A stretch of DNA of 64,000 nucleotides from Cavia porcellus (taxonomy: Eukaryota > Chordata > Mammalia > Rodentia > Caviidae): contig NW_026947499.1 in assembly GCF_034190915.1 (NCBI RefSeq), positions 4,773,950-4,837,949 of the forward strand. The letters are read 5' to 3'. This document shows, one piece after another, positions 25,901 to 38,020 of this stretch. A model generated the notes under the pieces. The model ran no database searches. It saw only the letters and a program-made list of their open reading frames with translations, and was not told the origin of the DNA. A program made the position numbers and the translations under genes. The stretch's first letter is position 1; each line of letters begins with the position of its first letter.

Positions 25901-27600
25901 CCTGTTGCATGATTGAGAACATTAATGACAGTGTGTTTGTGAAGCCATTTTTACTTTTTTGCATATAATTTAATGAATATTAATGATAGAAATATTAAAC
26001 TTAGAAAATATCCAGAAATACTTGCATGTGCACTACAGGAAGCTAAATAAACATCAGCTGCCACTAACATCATTGTCAGTGTCATTAATGAAATCCTGTC
26101 ATTTTAGAGACTTTCCTATGTACTATACATTTGAAAAGTTTCATACAAAAAGAAATTCCTTCTGGGGGGAACTCATACAAATGCTCTTGTAGAATTCAGT
26201 GGAGATTTGAGCATATTTGTAAAAATTACTGTAAAATAGTAATTTTTTTCTAGCATTGATGTCTCTATTTAGCAAGGCCACAATCAAGACAAATCCACAA
26301 GTCTCTCCTGTGGGATTAGCATCAGTACCACCTCCTGTTGGCAACAAGCTACAGAATGAAATTCCAGTGATGTGAGACACTTCTGCAACTATCAGGCTCC
26401 TTTCCTCCGAAGAAACCTGGAATTAAGACCTTATTCTGTGCTGCAGTTAATCACAAAGGCTCAGGGGAAAAGGAGTTAAAAAAAAAACAACAGTAACTTG
26501 TCCTTTATATTCCAAAACCATTCCTTAGGAGGGTTCAGAACTCTGCCAGAGACAGGTTTTATGAAGAGTCTTAATTCACCAGATTTTGCCTTAAAATCTC
26601 TCATAGAAAACTGTGATGCCTGGTGAGACCTGCGGTCACTAAATGTGACCCGTTAGTCCATCTCCCCTGTCTGACTTCTGTTTGTCTGCTGAGTAAGGCT
26701 CTGAATGGCATTTTCAGAAGAATTTTTTGTTGTTGGTTTTGATGTTTCTCCTTGCACTGTGACCACAGTGCTGGCCTTAACCTTTATTCACTGGTGGTTG
26801 GAGGCTGACAGGTGGGAAGGGATCCTGTGTATTCAATCATCCACGCTGAGGGAAAGGAACAAGATGATGAAAGATCAGGAAAACATGGAGAGAGGAAGAA
26901 ACATGAGAAGAACAGAGATAAAGAAGAACATATAGTGATCCTGCCAGCACCTTCTCAGTGAAACAGATTTTGGATAAGCACAAAGTGGACTGAGGACCTC
27001 CTGCCTGCTCCGTCTGTCTCTGTTCCCAAAGCAGATTCTCACCCTGAGCACAGGGTGAGCACCGGCATTGCAAACACCGAGAACCAGGCTACACCTGCGT
27101 GGAGAGATGAGCCACATGTCTGGCTCAACAGTGAAAGGGAAGAAGAGCCACGGCAGACTTCTGGAGAAATGGTACCACCACGCACTTCTGGAGGAGCCTG
27201 GAGGACCTGAAGGGTGATTCTCACCACATGTGCTTTGGACGAAGGCACTGACTTCGAGCCTCATCTCCTGAGAGGCTGCATGACTGCAGAACTCCTGTCT
27301 CCTCTCAGCAAAGATTCCTCCTCTCCACACCTGTGCAGATCTCGCATTGCCACGCACAGCACAGAACCCAGGGGCTCCGCAGAGACTCCCCTGGCAGGGA
27401 AGAGGACTCAGGATCTGACGGGTTTTCTTCTGTTTTATCTGTTTACTGTGCTGATTTCCCTCTCCTATAGGGCCAAATTAATCTGCAATCAAACTGCATA
27501 TGATGACTAGATATTTTCAAGGGATGATGTTGTTCTTCTTGGTATCTTAGCATTTTACATTTAAATTAATGCCATGACATTATAAGGAAAATTTATTTTT
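22901..27600. other. unassigned non-coding sequence
   Basis: About 4.7 kb of mixed to AT-rich sequence with no recognised gene. The 160-codon minus frame at 26875-27357 has no motif that I recognise. Confidence 0.45.
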
Positions 27601-28178
27601 GAAAACAACTTTGAAAAGAAGAAGAGGTAAGAAGAGAAAGGGGAAGCTGCCCGATTCCCACAACAGGCTCTCTGTCTCTACCCCCCAGGCAGCAGGCCCA
27701 GGTCAGAGTCAGTGGGCGCTCACCTCCACGCCCTCCACCAGAGTTTTTTCTGATGCGTCTAAAAGTATATGGTGTCATGCATGGGCCAACCCCAATGGGG
27801 GACAGCCAGACCCCAGGCTTTCCCCACAAGTCAGTGCCATTCATGGACTGTGGGGGAGCAGAACAAGAAGTCAACAAGAAGCAAGCCCTCTCTGCAGACC
27901 AGAGCCACGTGCAGGCCTCCACCACTGAGGGGACAGTCAGACTCCAGCCCCTGCTGACACTTGAACTGGGAAACAATAAAAGCCAATACACACACACACA
28001 CCATAAGCAACCTGCAGATCCAGAGAAACACAGGCTATGATGACAGCTATTTAGGTTAAAAGCAATTTGATGCTTGTTTTGTCTCACTGACTTTGCAGGT
28101 TTATGGCTAGTGGTCTGATCATCTATTCAGAGGATAACAGTAACTCGGTGTAGCATCTATTGGGGATCTCCTTTGGAG
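27601..28178. other. unassigned segment next to an L1 3' UTR copy
   Basis: Less AT-rich than its neighbours, with 'gggaaacaataaaagccaat' and a short (CA)n near 27989. Frames on both strands overlap extensively (164 codons minus, 109 and 95 plus), so none is preferred. I see no domain. It could be an unrecognised repeat joined to the L1 tail that follows. Confidence 0.4.
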
Positions 28179-28625
28179 GGTAGTAGCCACTGTTGATATT
28201 CTATTGTCTTATTTTGAAGTCCTGCACCATTTTCATTATTTTGTTGGGTTGAGTTTTGTTCTGTTTTGCTTTGTTTGATTTTGTTATATCCAATAGAATG
28301 GGCAGCTATTTCAAAGACACCAAGATATATTATGGTAGCCATTCTGGATTTACTGTTGTCTTGTTTTGAAGTCTTTTATTGCATTCATTGTTTTGTTTTT
28401 ACTGGTTCTATTCTGTTGTGTTTTGTTTGATTTTTACTATGTCTGAATGTATCTGTAGCTATTTTGAAGACAACAAGATGTGATTATGGTAACCATTGTT
28501 GATTTCATATTATTTTGAAGTCCTGTGTCACTTACTGGTTTGTTTTGATTGGCTTTATTCTGTTGCATTTTGCTTGGTTTTATTCTCTTTAACATAAAAT
28601 AAAATAAATTTTAAAAGTATTTACT
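28179..28625 (+). repeat. L1 3' UTR made of ~153-bp tandem units (copy 1)
   Basis: Units are marked by 'tagccactgttgat', 'tagccattctggat' and 'taaccattgttgat' at about 28184, 28336 and 28490. Each continues with 'tgttttgaagtcctg', a TTTTG-rich middle, and 'agctattttgaagacaacaa'. The copy ends with 'ataaaataaaataaatttta'. The link to L1 comes from the copy at 40405-41200, where the same units adjoin L1 ORF2-end sequence. Confidence 0.7.
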
Positions 28626-31412
28626 GTTAGAGTCTAGTTTTATCTTAAGTCGATCACTGTTCTTGATGTGACTTTGAAGGGCTGTCATTAACATGGTTTC
28701 AGTATTCTTATCAAGTGCCTTTCATCAATAAAAACAGTATCTAAAGAAAAATAAAACAAAAACCAGGTTGTGTTGGCAGACGGTTTAGCAATCTTGTTCC
28801 CTAAGCACTGCCTCAAAGCCATCTTTGATCTGAGCTCCAGGACACAAGAAACTAACAGCATGAACAGTGTCCTCACTCTCACATCTGCTAGGGAATAACC
28901 AATAATAGCGGGAGAGATGCGTGCTGAGCACACTGACTGATTCCCATCACCCCTTCCTACCACAAGCCAATGTGGTGAGACGATTATTCTCATTTTGTCA
29001 ATGTAAACAGCAAAGCTCATGAGGCTAAAGAAACTCTCTTGGGTTTACATAGGTGTGAATTCTCATGTAGCATAGAATAAGCCTAATCTGTCTCATCCCA
29101 GTTTGCTTGGTTGAGATCTCAAACCCAGCTTCTGAAGGGAGATGTCTAGGACAGGCAGATGAGGGGGTCTCAGAGCCCCCTAGGAGGGGCATCCTGGCAG
29201 TTAATGCCTGCAGCAGTGTAGTCATAGTGTGCCTAGATTTCCCGCCTCCTGTTCTTTAAAAGATCAGCAGGCTGGATTTGAATGTGAGATATCCCAGCAC
29301 TTTGGCTATTCTCATCATAATTCAATCAATTTAAAATAAAGAAAATCAGGATGTGAGGATAATTGTTTCCTCTAGGGACCACAAATTGCCAGCAAGGTCT
29401 CTTTGCAACCTGCATTCCTGTACCCGTTTTTGTCTCAGGGCCACTGTCCACCAGTCCACCTCATGCTGTATGAATTTCTTTCCAGACAAGCTGAAGATTA
29501 TCCTGAAAATCACTCTTTGGCTGTAGTTGGGGCCACCACTGTCAAAGGAAAGAGTCAGAAGAGCAAAAGTCTCTCAGGGAAGATACAGGGGGAGAACAGG
29601 ACAGTCCTAGCTAGGAGAAAGACCCTATGAAATCTGAGCTCCGCACATCTAAAAAGAACCATGCTATGTCATGAAAGAGTACTATTACATTCCAAACCAG
29701 AGTTGACAAAATTTACTGCAGACAGTTAGACCCAAGATTCACATGGAGCTTTTTGGAGAGAAGAGGCAAAAGTATGGTAAACATACTAAGTGTTCCCGGT
29801 ATAATTTAGGAAAGAAAACAAGTAGGGTTACAAGAAAATTTAGACAAATGTGTCTCCTAAAAACTAAAGGCTGAGCAAGGGCAGGTCAGTTTGCAGAGCT
29901 GAAGGCCCAGGGCTCAGCTCCCCAGTCTTCTTGGTCCTACCATTTCTCCAACCCCTCCTCCCACTGGCCCTGCTGTGGCAAACTGGCTTCTCCTTTTTGA
30001 CATGTTGATCCCCCTCCCATCACACACTGCTGGGTACTTGGGCCTTACACACCCCTTGGTACCGGAGGTCGCCTTCCTGAGGGGACTGAGGGTGGAGGGG
30101 AAGAGCCTGGAAAAAAAGGCTGCTTGCAGTTGGCATTGCACTGCTGCCTACCCTGGAGAGGACTTGCCATGGAGCCGTGGAGACTTTTGCAGAGCGCTGT
30201 CACCTCTCACTGCACGTGTGGAAACTCCACCTGGAGAGACTGGTTTCAGATACTCTGCCCTTAAGTATACTTGCTTGGATCTACTTCCTCCCAGCACCAA
30301 ACCCCATTGTGAGCTGGTGCTTTCTCTCCCAGAGGACACTTCAGAGAGCAGCGCACTTCTGGCTCTCCTTCACGCTCACCATCCTCAGCATGCAGCTGGG
30401 CCCTGTCACTGGTGCCCAGTGCAGGCTATGATGTCTTAGGGAACACACTCCTGGTTGATGTCCTCTTTTCCCTCTTCCTCTGTCAGCCATCAGATCTGTG
30501 GAGTGAGCACCAGGTGTAGCAAGCAGCACCTTTCTGAACCACTGGCAATTTCAGCAGACTGAATTTTCAGCCCAGAGTTTGGCTTGTGTAGCTGTCTTCA
30601 CACTTCTCTTACTGAACTCTGTGTTCTTTGGCAGTGTCCCATCCTTCTCCTGCTCTGCCAGGATGAACAAAGACGAGCTATCCACAAGAAAGCACCTGCT
30701 ATTCCTCCATGCACCCCACCTGAAACTCAGGCAGCAAAAGCCAAGGGCTCCTGACCCACAGTTGTGCTCCCCTTGTGCCCTCTCTCCAGCCAACTCCAGG
30801 GCACAGCCAAGCTCTGTATCTGCTAAGAACATGGAAACCAACCCTACCCTTGGTAAAGCCCTGTCCTAAAACCCTGGTAAGTTGGTAACTTCCAGGAGTC
30901 TATAGGACCAAGGGCATTGTCCACCTGGCATAATATGGACCTTTTAATCTGTGCTTGGCCACTGAGTTTCCCTGCAAATGTGACTCCCCACCCATTCCCA
31001 GGACCCTGGAGGCAAATCTGGGGGAGGGAAAATCATATCATGAAAACTTGCTATCTAAACAGAAGTGAGAAAGCTCAGCATGAAGATGACTCATTTGTAC
31101 AAAGACCAGAAGTAAACATTTGGGGGAAGGGAAAACAAGACAACAAAACAAGCCTAGCTGACCCTACATTGTGCTTACAGTGTGGTGGGCATAGGTGAGG
31201 GGCTTCACTTAAATCAGCCCCCTTAATTCTCTCAGCCAGCTCACCCCACCCCCTCAAAAGGTGCTAGAGGTAAGTTCCAGACAGGGCTGTTATTTGCTGA
31301 CTCACAGGGAGGAGGTGAGTGGATGTGATCTGAAGCCAATGTGACTCCGCAGGCCCTGGTGGTAAAGAGTCCTAAATGCTCCCCTCAGAGATGCTTCAAA
31401 ATGTGAACCAAA
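28626..31412. other. unassigned non-coding sequence
   Basis: No gene recognised. The 154-codon frame at 29975-30439 overlaps others on both strands and shows no domain. Confidence 0.5.

Positions 31413-31444
<32 letters not shown>
31413..31444 (+). repeat. (AATC)n microsatellite
   Basis: About eight perfect AATC units. Confidence 0.95.
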
Positions 31445-31445
<1 letters not shown>

Positions 31446-33290
31446 GGCATCAGTGACAGATGAGAGTTAGAATTGCAACCCTCACCTGAGAGTCTCCACA
31501 CCAGTCACCTGCAGAGCTCTGAAATAATTTGAGTCAGTGCTTCACAAATGCTTCTGAGAGGTCCCTGTGATGCTTTTCAGGACAATAATCAGGAAGACAA
31601 GGTATCACTATTAGCTTTTGTTATTATAATCATTATCAATTGTGTTCTTATTTATATGCCAACACATTCTTCCTCTCAAAAGTTTATCATACATTAGTTT
31701 AAACATCTACCATCTCCATTTCTTGCTTCAACAAACCCTTGCAACTTACACATGGCACAAGTTTAGCTGATTCCAGAGTGTACTGATTGATTAAGGATTC
31801 TGTGTGAATAGTGGTTTTGAATTAGTTAGCTGATTGAATTTGTGACAGAACGATGATTGGTGGCCCGTGTGATACATGAGCACAGCTAAGGCATTGTAGA
31901 GACATGTCCTGCTGTTCCTTATTCTGTTTAAATTAAGATTTAACTGCATAATATTACCCAAGTGTGAACCACAGAACATCATCTGAGTGTGAGGACTGAG
32001 AAACTCGGAGGTCACCTTGACATCCTGCTCCTCTGTCTTTAAGCCTAACTCTTTCCTCCTAGCTCTTCTAGGAGCTGACTCCAAGGAAAGCCCTTTCCAC
32101 ACTGGGTGTGAGTCCTTCCTGACCCCTGCTTTGTAGTGGTTTAATGCTGTGTGTGCGTTACTGCTGCCTCCGCATGAGACATTTTTCCATCTACATCCAG
32201 CCTGCACTGCTGCTCATCGGGCCAGCTCTCAGGAGAGTTGGGTTACAACCTATGATAAAGGGTAAGCGTGCCTAAAATTTGTTGCTTTCTGAGCTCTACC
32301 ACATGTCTGAGACGCTGGTGACAGAGACTGTGCCTCCAACCTTGCCCCCTTTTCATGCAGCAGGACCTGGACCAGGAGATAATGGCTCTGTGCAGAGGAG
32401 GAAATCGGAGTCAGGCATTAGGTCAGGGAGAGTAGTGGGTGGTACCACCACATTCCCAACACCAGGTCCTCACGAGGAGTGCTCCTGCTCTTCTCCCTGA
32501 CTCCTCATCTTCAGTCTTCATGCAGGGACACATCTTTCCCACTGTCCGGTAGGATAAAGCAGGATTCTGTTCTGCAGCACTCTCCACCCCACCCTGCCCG
32601 TGTGCACCAAGTCTTGTTACCTCTGCACCACTCCTAGCTGCCTGCAGTGCACGGGCTGACTCTCTCAGCAGGCTCTCACTGCCACCACCTGGCTTGCCAG
32701 AAATCCATGTGACACCACCCAGCCAGCAGGTCATCAACTTGTCATTTGAATTAACTGTGAACTTGGAGCTCTAAAGGTTGAGAAACCTTGCTGCTGACAG
32801 CATTTTCTTGTAACAGCTCCATAAACTGGGCAGTCAGCAAAATTAACAGTGGGTTGTAAAATGGTCACTTGCAGGTAGCTGGGTATAGCTATCTGATGGT
32901 TGCTGGATCCCAGGACCTCTTGCTGTGAGGGAGAAAGGATTTCCTGGGGGCAAAGTGGATTCTCCAAAGCTCATCAGATGGGAGAAGTGACTCTTGGGCA
33001 GAGTCCAGTGGGCTGGGCACCACCTGTGAGCTCCAGGGCCCTCAGAATTTATGTTTCCAGGGCTCACTGTGGGGCTCCCATGCCTTGGGTACTATGTGGG
33101 CACCCAGAGGTGGAGGGGCAGAGCGGATGGACTCCCTGCCTTCCTGCAGCTGGTCTCTGGCAAGACAAAGACAGAGAATGTAAGAAAGAAGTGAAATATG
33201 GAGAAACAAAGGAAGAAAGGGCTTGAGAATTCTGGTGGGTGGTGTTGAAATGCTCAGTAAGGGAGGCAGGAGATTCCTGAGAAGGACGCT
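31445..33290. other. unassigned non-coding sequence
   Basis: No gene or clear repeat recognised. Short overlapping frames only. Confidence 0.5.
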
Positions 33291-33590
33291 GTTATGATTT
33301 GAATGCGCCCTCCTCAAATTCATTGTGCTGGCACCAGAGGGATATTTGGGAGGTAATTAGCCTAAAGGGCGGTGCTTCCATGATGGGCTTAGTACTCATC
33401 TATGAAGAGCCCTGGGATGGTGACTACATAGACAGCTCCGGGGCCTCGCTCACTACTGTAATCTCCATTTGTGACTGAGCTCTCATTCCTGCCTTTATTT
33501 GTTAATCCACGATTGTCCTACTGTCCATGGCAGAAACATCAGGCAGAATGTCTCACTACATAAATATTGGAGCCCTCTCCTCATTTGTGT
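33291..33590 (+). repeat. MaLR-type LTR remnant
   Basis: It opens 'gttatgatttgaatgcgccc', then 'gatatttgggaggtaattag' and 'gatgggcttagtactcatc', which is the expected order for the 5' half of an ERVL-MaLR LTR. The 3' end is not clear. Confidence 0.55.
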
Positions 33591-33756
33591 GCTGGTTGGT
33601 GTTAATATAATTCTCATTCAAAAACCAGATATATAAACATAAACACATATGAAAGACATAGACTGAAATTTTAATTAGAACAGTTGGTACTTCTTTCTCA
33701 ATTCTGCTGTTTAAGTTCAACTCATTAAATGCCTCAGCTCATTACCCACTTTTTGT

Positions 33757-33835
33757 TCAGCAACAGGGATTAAACCTGTCACCTGATTAAACCTTGGTGC
33801 ACACCAAGTAAGCAGTCCACTCCAGAGCGAGGGCC
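33757..33835 (-). repeat. degraded ID-type SINE (minus orientation)
   Basis: The plus strand reads 'caacagggattaaacctgtc', 'ggtgcacaccaagtaagcag' and 'agagcgagggcccagcctc', resembling the complement of a tRNA-derived ID SINE. It is strongly diverged. Confidence 0.4.
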
Positions 33836-33929
33836 CAGCCTCAAGTAGAGAGCATATTCCCAGGAGAAATATTCCACACTCATTAATAACTACTGGAAAA
33901 CTACTATTAGTAGTCACTACCTCAAACTC

Positions 33930-34612
33930 TTGTATTGTTTTCACAATTTCGTTAGGTTTGGGTTTTTGTCTTTTTTTTTTTTAGATTTTACTTTGTCTGA
34001 TGGTATGAGCAGCTATTTTGAACATAGTGGGAAGTATTATGGTAATCAGGGTTGGTGTGCTATTACAGATTTGAAGCCTAATAATACTTTCATTGTTTTT
34101 TTTTAAATTGGTTGTATTTTGTTTTGTTTTGTTTCATTTTGTCACGTGTGATGATATGAACAGGTATTTTGAAGAAAACAAGACATTATGGTAGTCATTG
34201 CTGATTTCCTGTCATCTTGTTAGCATGCTTTTGTTGTCTTGTTTTGATTGGTTCTATTCTGTTGTGTTTCATTTGATTTTATTATGTGTGATGGTAGGGA
34301 AAACTTTGTGAGGAAAATGAGGTATGATAGTAGCCATTCATTCATTTCCTGTTATCTGGTTTTGAAGTCCTGGAATGCTTTCATTCTTTTGATTGGTTTT
34401 ATATTATTTTGTTATGTTTGATATTATTGTATGTGAAGGTATGGTCAACTATTTCAAAGAAAAAAAGAGACATTATGGCAGCCACTGTTGATTTCTTGTT
34501 GTTTTGTTGTGAAGTCCCAGTTGCTTGCATTGTTCTGTTCCGATTTGCTTTGTTCTGTTTTGTTTTGTTTTCTTTTGATTTACTACCTTAAAAATTAAAA
34601 TAAACTATTATA
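33930..34612 (+). repeat. L1 3' UTR made of ~140-150-bp tandem units (copy 2)
   Basis: Unit markers ('taatcagg', 'tagtcattgctgat', 'tagccattcattc', 'cagccactgttgat') lie at about 34043, 34192, 34331 and 34479, so four to five partial units are present. The shared middle 'gattggttctattctgttgt' and the end 'accttaaaaattaaaataaa' match copies 1 and 3. It appears 5'-truncated: I see no ORF2 sequence upstream. Confidence 0.7.
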
Positions 34613-37600
34613 GGAATCGCAGTTATTTTGTCAAGAGAAATTTAGAAAAGTGATATGAAAAATACCTTAGAATTCAATTTCCCAAAATGTCTTGAGAGAT
34701 TATTCTCAGGATTTAACTTGGGAAAAGAGAAATAAGACGAGAGATAGAGAGACAGAAATTGGAAGATGAAGGAAAGAGTGTGAGAGTCCAAGCAACAGTG
34801 TTTGACTTTGTGTGTTAGAAGAAGTCTAGGTAATTTAAAAGCATACTCCCAGTGATAAATCGCCCATTTAGAGCAGCCCCAGAAGGAGGCAGGGGTATGA
34901 CTCCGAGGACACTCTTAACTGCACATTGATTTTAGAGACAATGAGAAAGTCACATCAGCTCTGGGAAGGAACTTGCAAGTTCCTGGATCTCACTTTTTCT
35001 TTCACAGAGAGATCTCATTCCAGGGCGGGAGTTAAAGTTAAAAAGAAGCTCCACAGCCCAGATCAAATGTGAGCTACTCACACTTAGGATATTCAAGAGC
35101 AGTATTTGTTTGTTGGGGTTGTGGCTTTTATCTGCTTCAGATTTAAACTCCGAAGGGTCCCGGATGCATGGAGCAGGGTCTGACATACAGAAGGAAGCAG
35201 TGCGGCTGGACTCGGAGACAGAAAGGCTGCCCCGGGGAGGAGCGGTTTGTGGAACTGGCAACCTGTGTTTCTTTCATTTCCTTTTCCATTTTGCACTCTA
35301 TGCAACTCCTACAAACAGGCTGTAATTTAAGCCAATTATCTCTGTGCAGTTCCCCTCCATCTCTTGGGCAAAATTCTGACTTAATTTGAACCCATGGTGA
35401 CATATGGCCTTGTCCTTAAGCCCTGGAGGACCATCACATTTAAATAATGTGTTTAGCAGAGGCAAGATGGCTCCATCCCACATGCCTGCACTAAGTGCCT
35501 CAGGCTGGCTATACTTTTAATGTTCTGCAAATGGCCTCAGGACATGCCCAGGGCTCACATGTGGATCCTGCCTGTGGCATTCCAAATTTACCACATAAAT
35601 AAAATTTTAACATACCTTAAAAATCAACTGGGGGTCTTGAGAAATATCACAGGATATCAGCCAACCTATGTCAGTTCACTAGCAGCCACAGGGAAATCCA
35701 AGACAATGAAAACTCATAAACCCAGGTATTTGGAACTTCTGGTTGACCAGTTTGCTCCTCCTGGCTCAGCGCTCTGCAGACTCCCCGCACTGTTAACTGA
35801 TGCACTAACCTCACGCAGATGCCTGCTTGCTGCTGGGATTAAATCCATCTGGCTCAATCGGGAAGTTATTGTTCTGAGGCCAAAATGTCTCTGAGTCATA
35901 ACCTTTGCTTCTGTTTCTGATATTAAATGAGTGCGATGTTAATTTCTAGTCCTGCATGGAGAGAATCCTCCAACAATATAAGAAGAGGGAAGGAAGAAGA
36001 GGGCCCGGCCAAGCGCTCCCCTGAGAACTCTTTTCCCCCACCAGCCACACCATGGCCCCGAATGAATATCAGCATTGCTGGCTGCAAACAGTACTTTAAT
36101 CTAATAAATATCAGAGGCATTTTCATTTAGGGAGGGCCTCTTTTGTAAGTTGTTTGGCTTGGGAATCCCCTAAACCTTGATATTCTTTGACAGTCATCCA
36201 CCAGCAACAGCCCAGAAATTTCTAGCTCTTGAGACACCCATGCTACCAGTTCAGTCTGAAATAGAGAGAGATGCTTGCTCCTGCCAACATTTAAGGAAAC
36301 AGTGTGAAGGGGTGTGAAGACCATGGGTGACCACTGGGGCCATATGTCTCTTTGGCAGCATCCTTTCCTATAGTGCAGCTCATTCAGTGTCCCAAACCTG
36401 TCACCAACATTCTGCTCAACCAGAAAGGGACAGGAAAACTCTATGATTAACCACAAACCTTTTTCAGCAGTTAGATCCAGAGGACAAGGCAGCTGGTCCT
36501 GGCAAGTGATGAACAACACACAGAAACCAGGTTGTCCTCACACAGCTGTTTGGGGGTTACATTGCTGACTTGCACAGAAGGCGGGCTTTGGAAACACAGG
36601 GGAAAATTGGAAGGTGGTGACAGTCTCCAAAACCCGTCATCTCTAATTCACAGGTGAGCTCACTTCGTGGTTCTTGTGCCACACTGTGCACCTCCCAGCT
36701 CTGAGGAGGAATTGGGCCACTGCTTTCTGGAACAGGAAAAGGGCTGGCAATGAAGGAGGAGGCACGGTCACTGCTCCTTTCCCTGCTCTCATATTTTTCT
36801 TTCCTATCTCTCTCTCTTCCCTTTGTTGGTCCTTTATGTTTCAGGTTTTGATGTTCTATTCCATCCTTATCCAAGCTCCCATGTAGAACTGTGTGATACA
36901 ATTATCACAGTTGACTCTCTGCAGTGAGTGGTTATTCAAAGGTCGTGCTCTTTACTCCCCAAAGTGATAATGTCATCAGTATTTGCCGTGAGGACAGTGA
37001 GGTGAGGTGATGGCACTGACAGCAGACAGCAGCAGAGCTGAGATCTGGTTTGCACACTGTTGTACCTCAGGACAGAGCATGATGTGCGATGCTGAGCTGG
37101 CAACCACTGGGTGAAACACAACTCCAAACATTTTAAACCAGTTTTCAGCCACAGTGAGACGTGATGATTATTTAATAAGATGCTAAAAGTTGAATTCCAC
37201 ACTGTTTCAAAGATGGTCAAAGATGGTCAGAGATGTCCTCTCGACTCCCAGTGTCTGCATCCCTCCAGTCCCTCATCTGCACACAGTGGGATTCTCAGCA
37301 GGGGCATAACTCTCGTGGTGACATGATGGCTGCTACAACTCCAGACATCAGCTCATCACAGTGTAGTGTAAGACAGGTTAAAAGAAAAGGGAGCAAAGGA
37401 AGTTCTTCTTACACTGTGCTGACTTTTGTTGTGCAAAAAGAAAAGATTCCAAGAATTTTCAGAGGACAGCTCTATGTCTCTTTATGGCCAGAACTGCCCA
37501 ATGCTTACACCAGCCACTAGATCAAGACAATGGGGTTACATGACTGTTTTGAGCCAATCTTGGCAGATTCTTGGATCTAGTGCTGTCCATCCCTGTAGTC

Positions 37601-37865
37601 ATCTGCCAATGTCAGGGCAGTGGGGATGCACACTTTTGTGGTTTCACATAGCAAGCCAAGTGGCTCTCAGCATGGTTAAACTGAAGAGCACAGGGGAATG
37701 GAGTAGTTATTTCCAGGAGGCTTTGAGCTTGTCTGATTACAACAAGGAGAAAGTCTCAGTGTTTTCCCAGGTCTGGAACACTAATCAGACAGTAACTAAG
37801 AAGATTTCAGTAAAAGTAGCAGGACTCTAAATCGAAGAGTTAAGTGGAAAGCGTGACATATGCTC
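34613..37865. other. unassigned non-coding sequence
   Basis: About 3.2 kb with no recognised gene. Frames of 103-130 codons (for example 36127-36519 minus) carry no motif. Confidence 0.5.
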
Positions 37866-38020
37866 AGAGACATTTTAATAGAACTGCGGAATGACCCAGC
37901 CATCCACTGCTGAGTGTGTATCCTCAGGAAGTAAACTTGGTGTGTGCACAAAGATATCTACTTCCCTACATCTATGGCAGCAGCATTCATCATAGTTAAG
38001 AAATAGAATCTGGTAAGATT
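37866..38020 (+). repeat. L1 ORF2-end fragment
   Basis: 'ggaatgacccagccatccac', 'agtgtgtatcctcaggaagt', 'acaaagatatctacttccct' and 'gcagcagcattcatcatagt' follow the order of the conserved L1 ORF2 3' region. It is highly diverged. Confidence 0.75.

Noticed and set aside
27593..28087. 164-codon minus-strand frame
   Set aside because: Overlaps three plus frames. Its start lies by the L1 tail region and no domain is recognisable.
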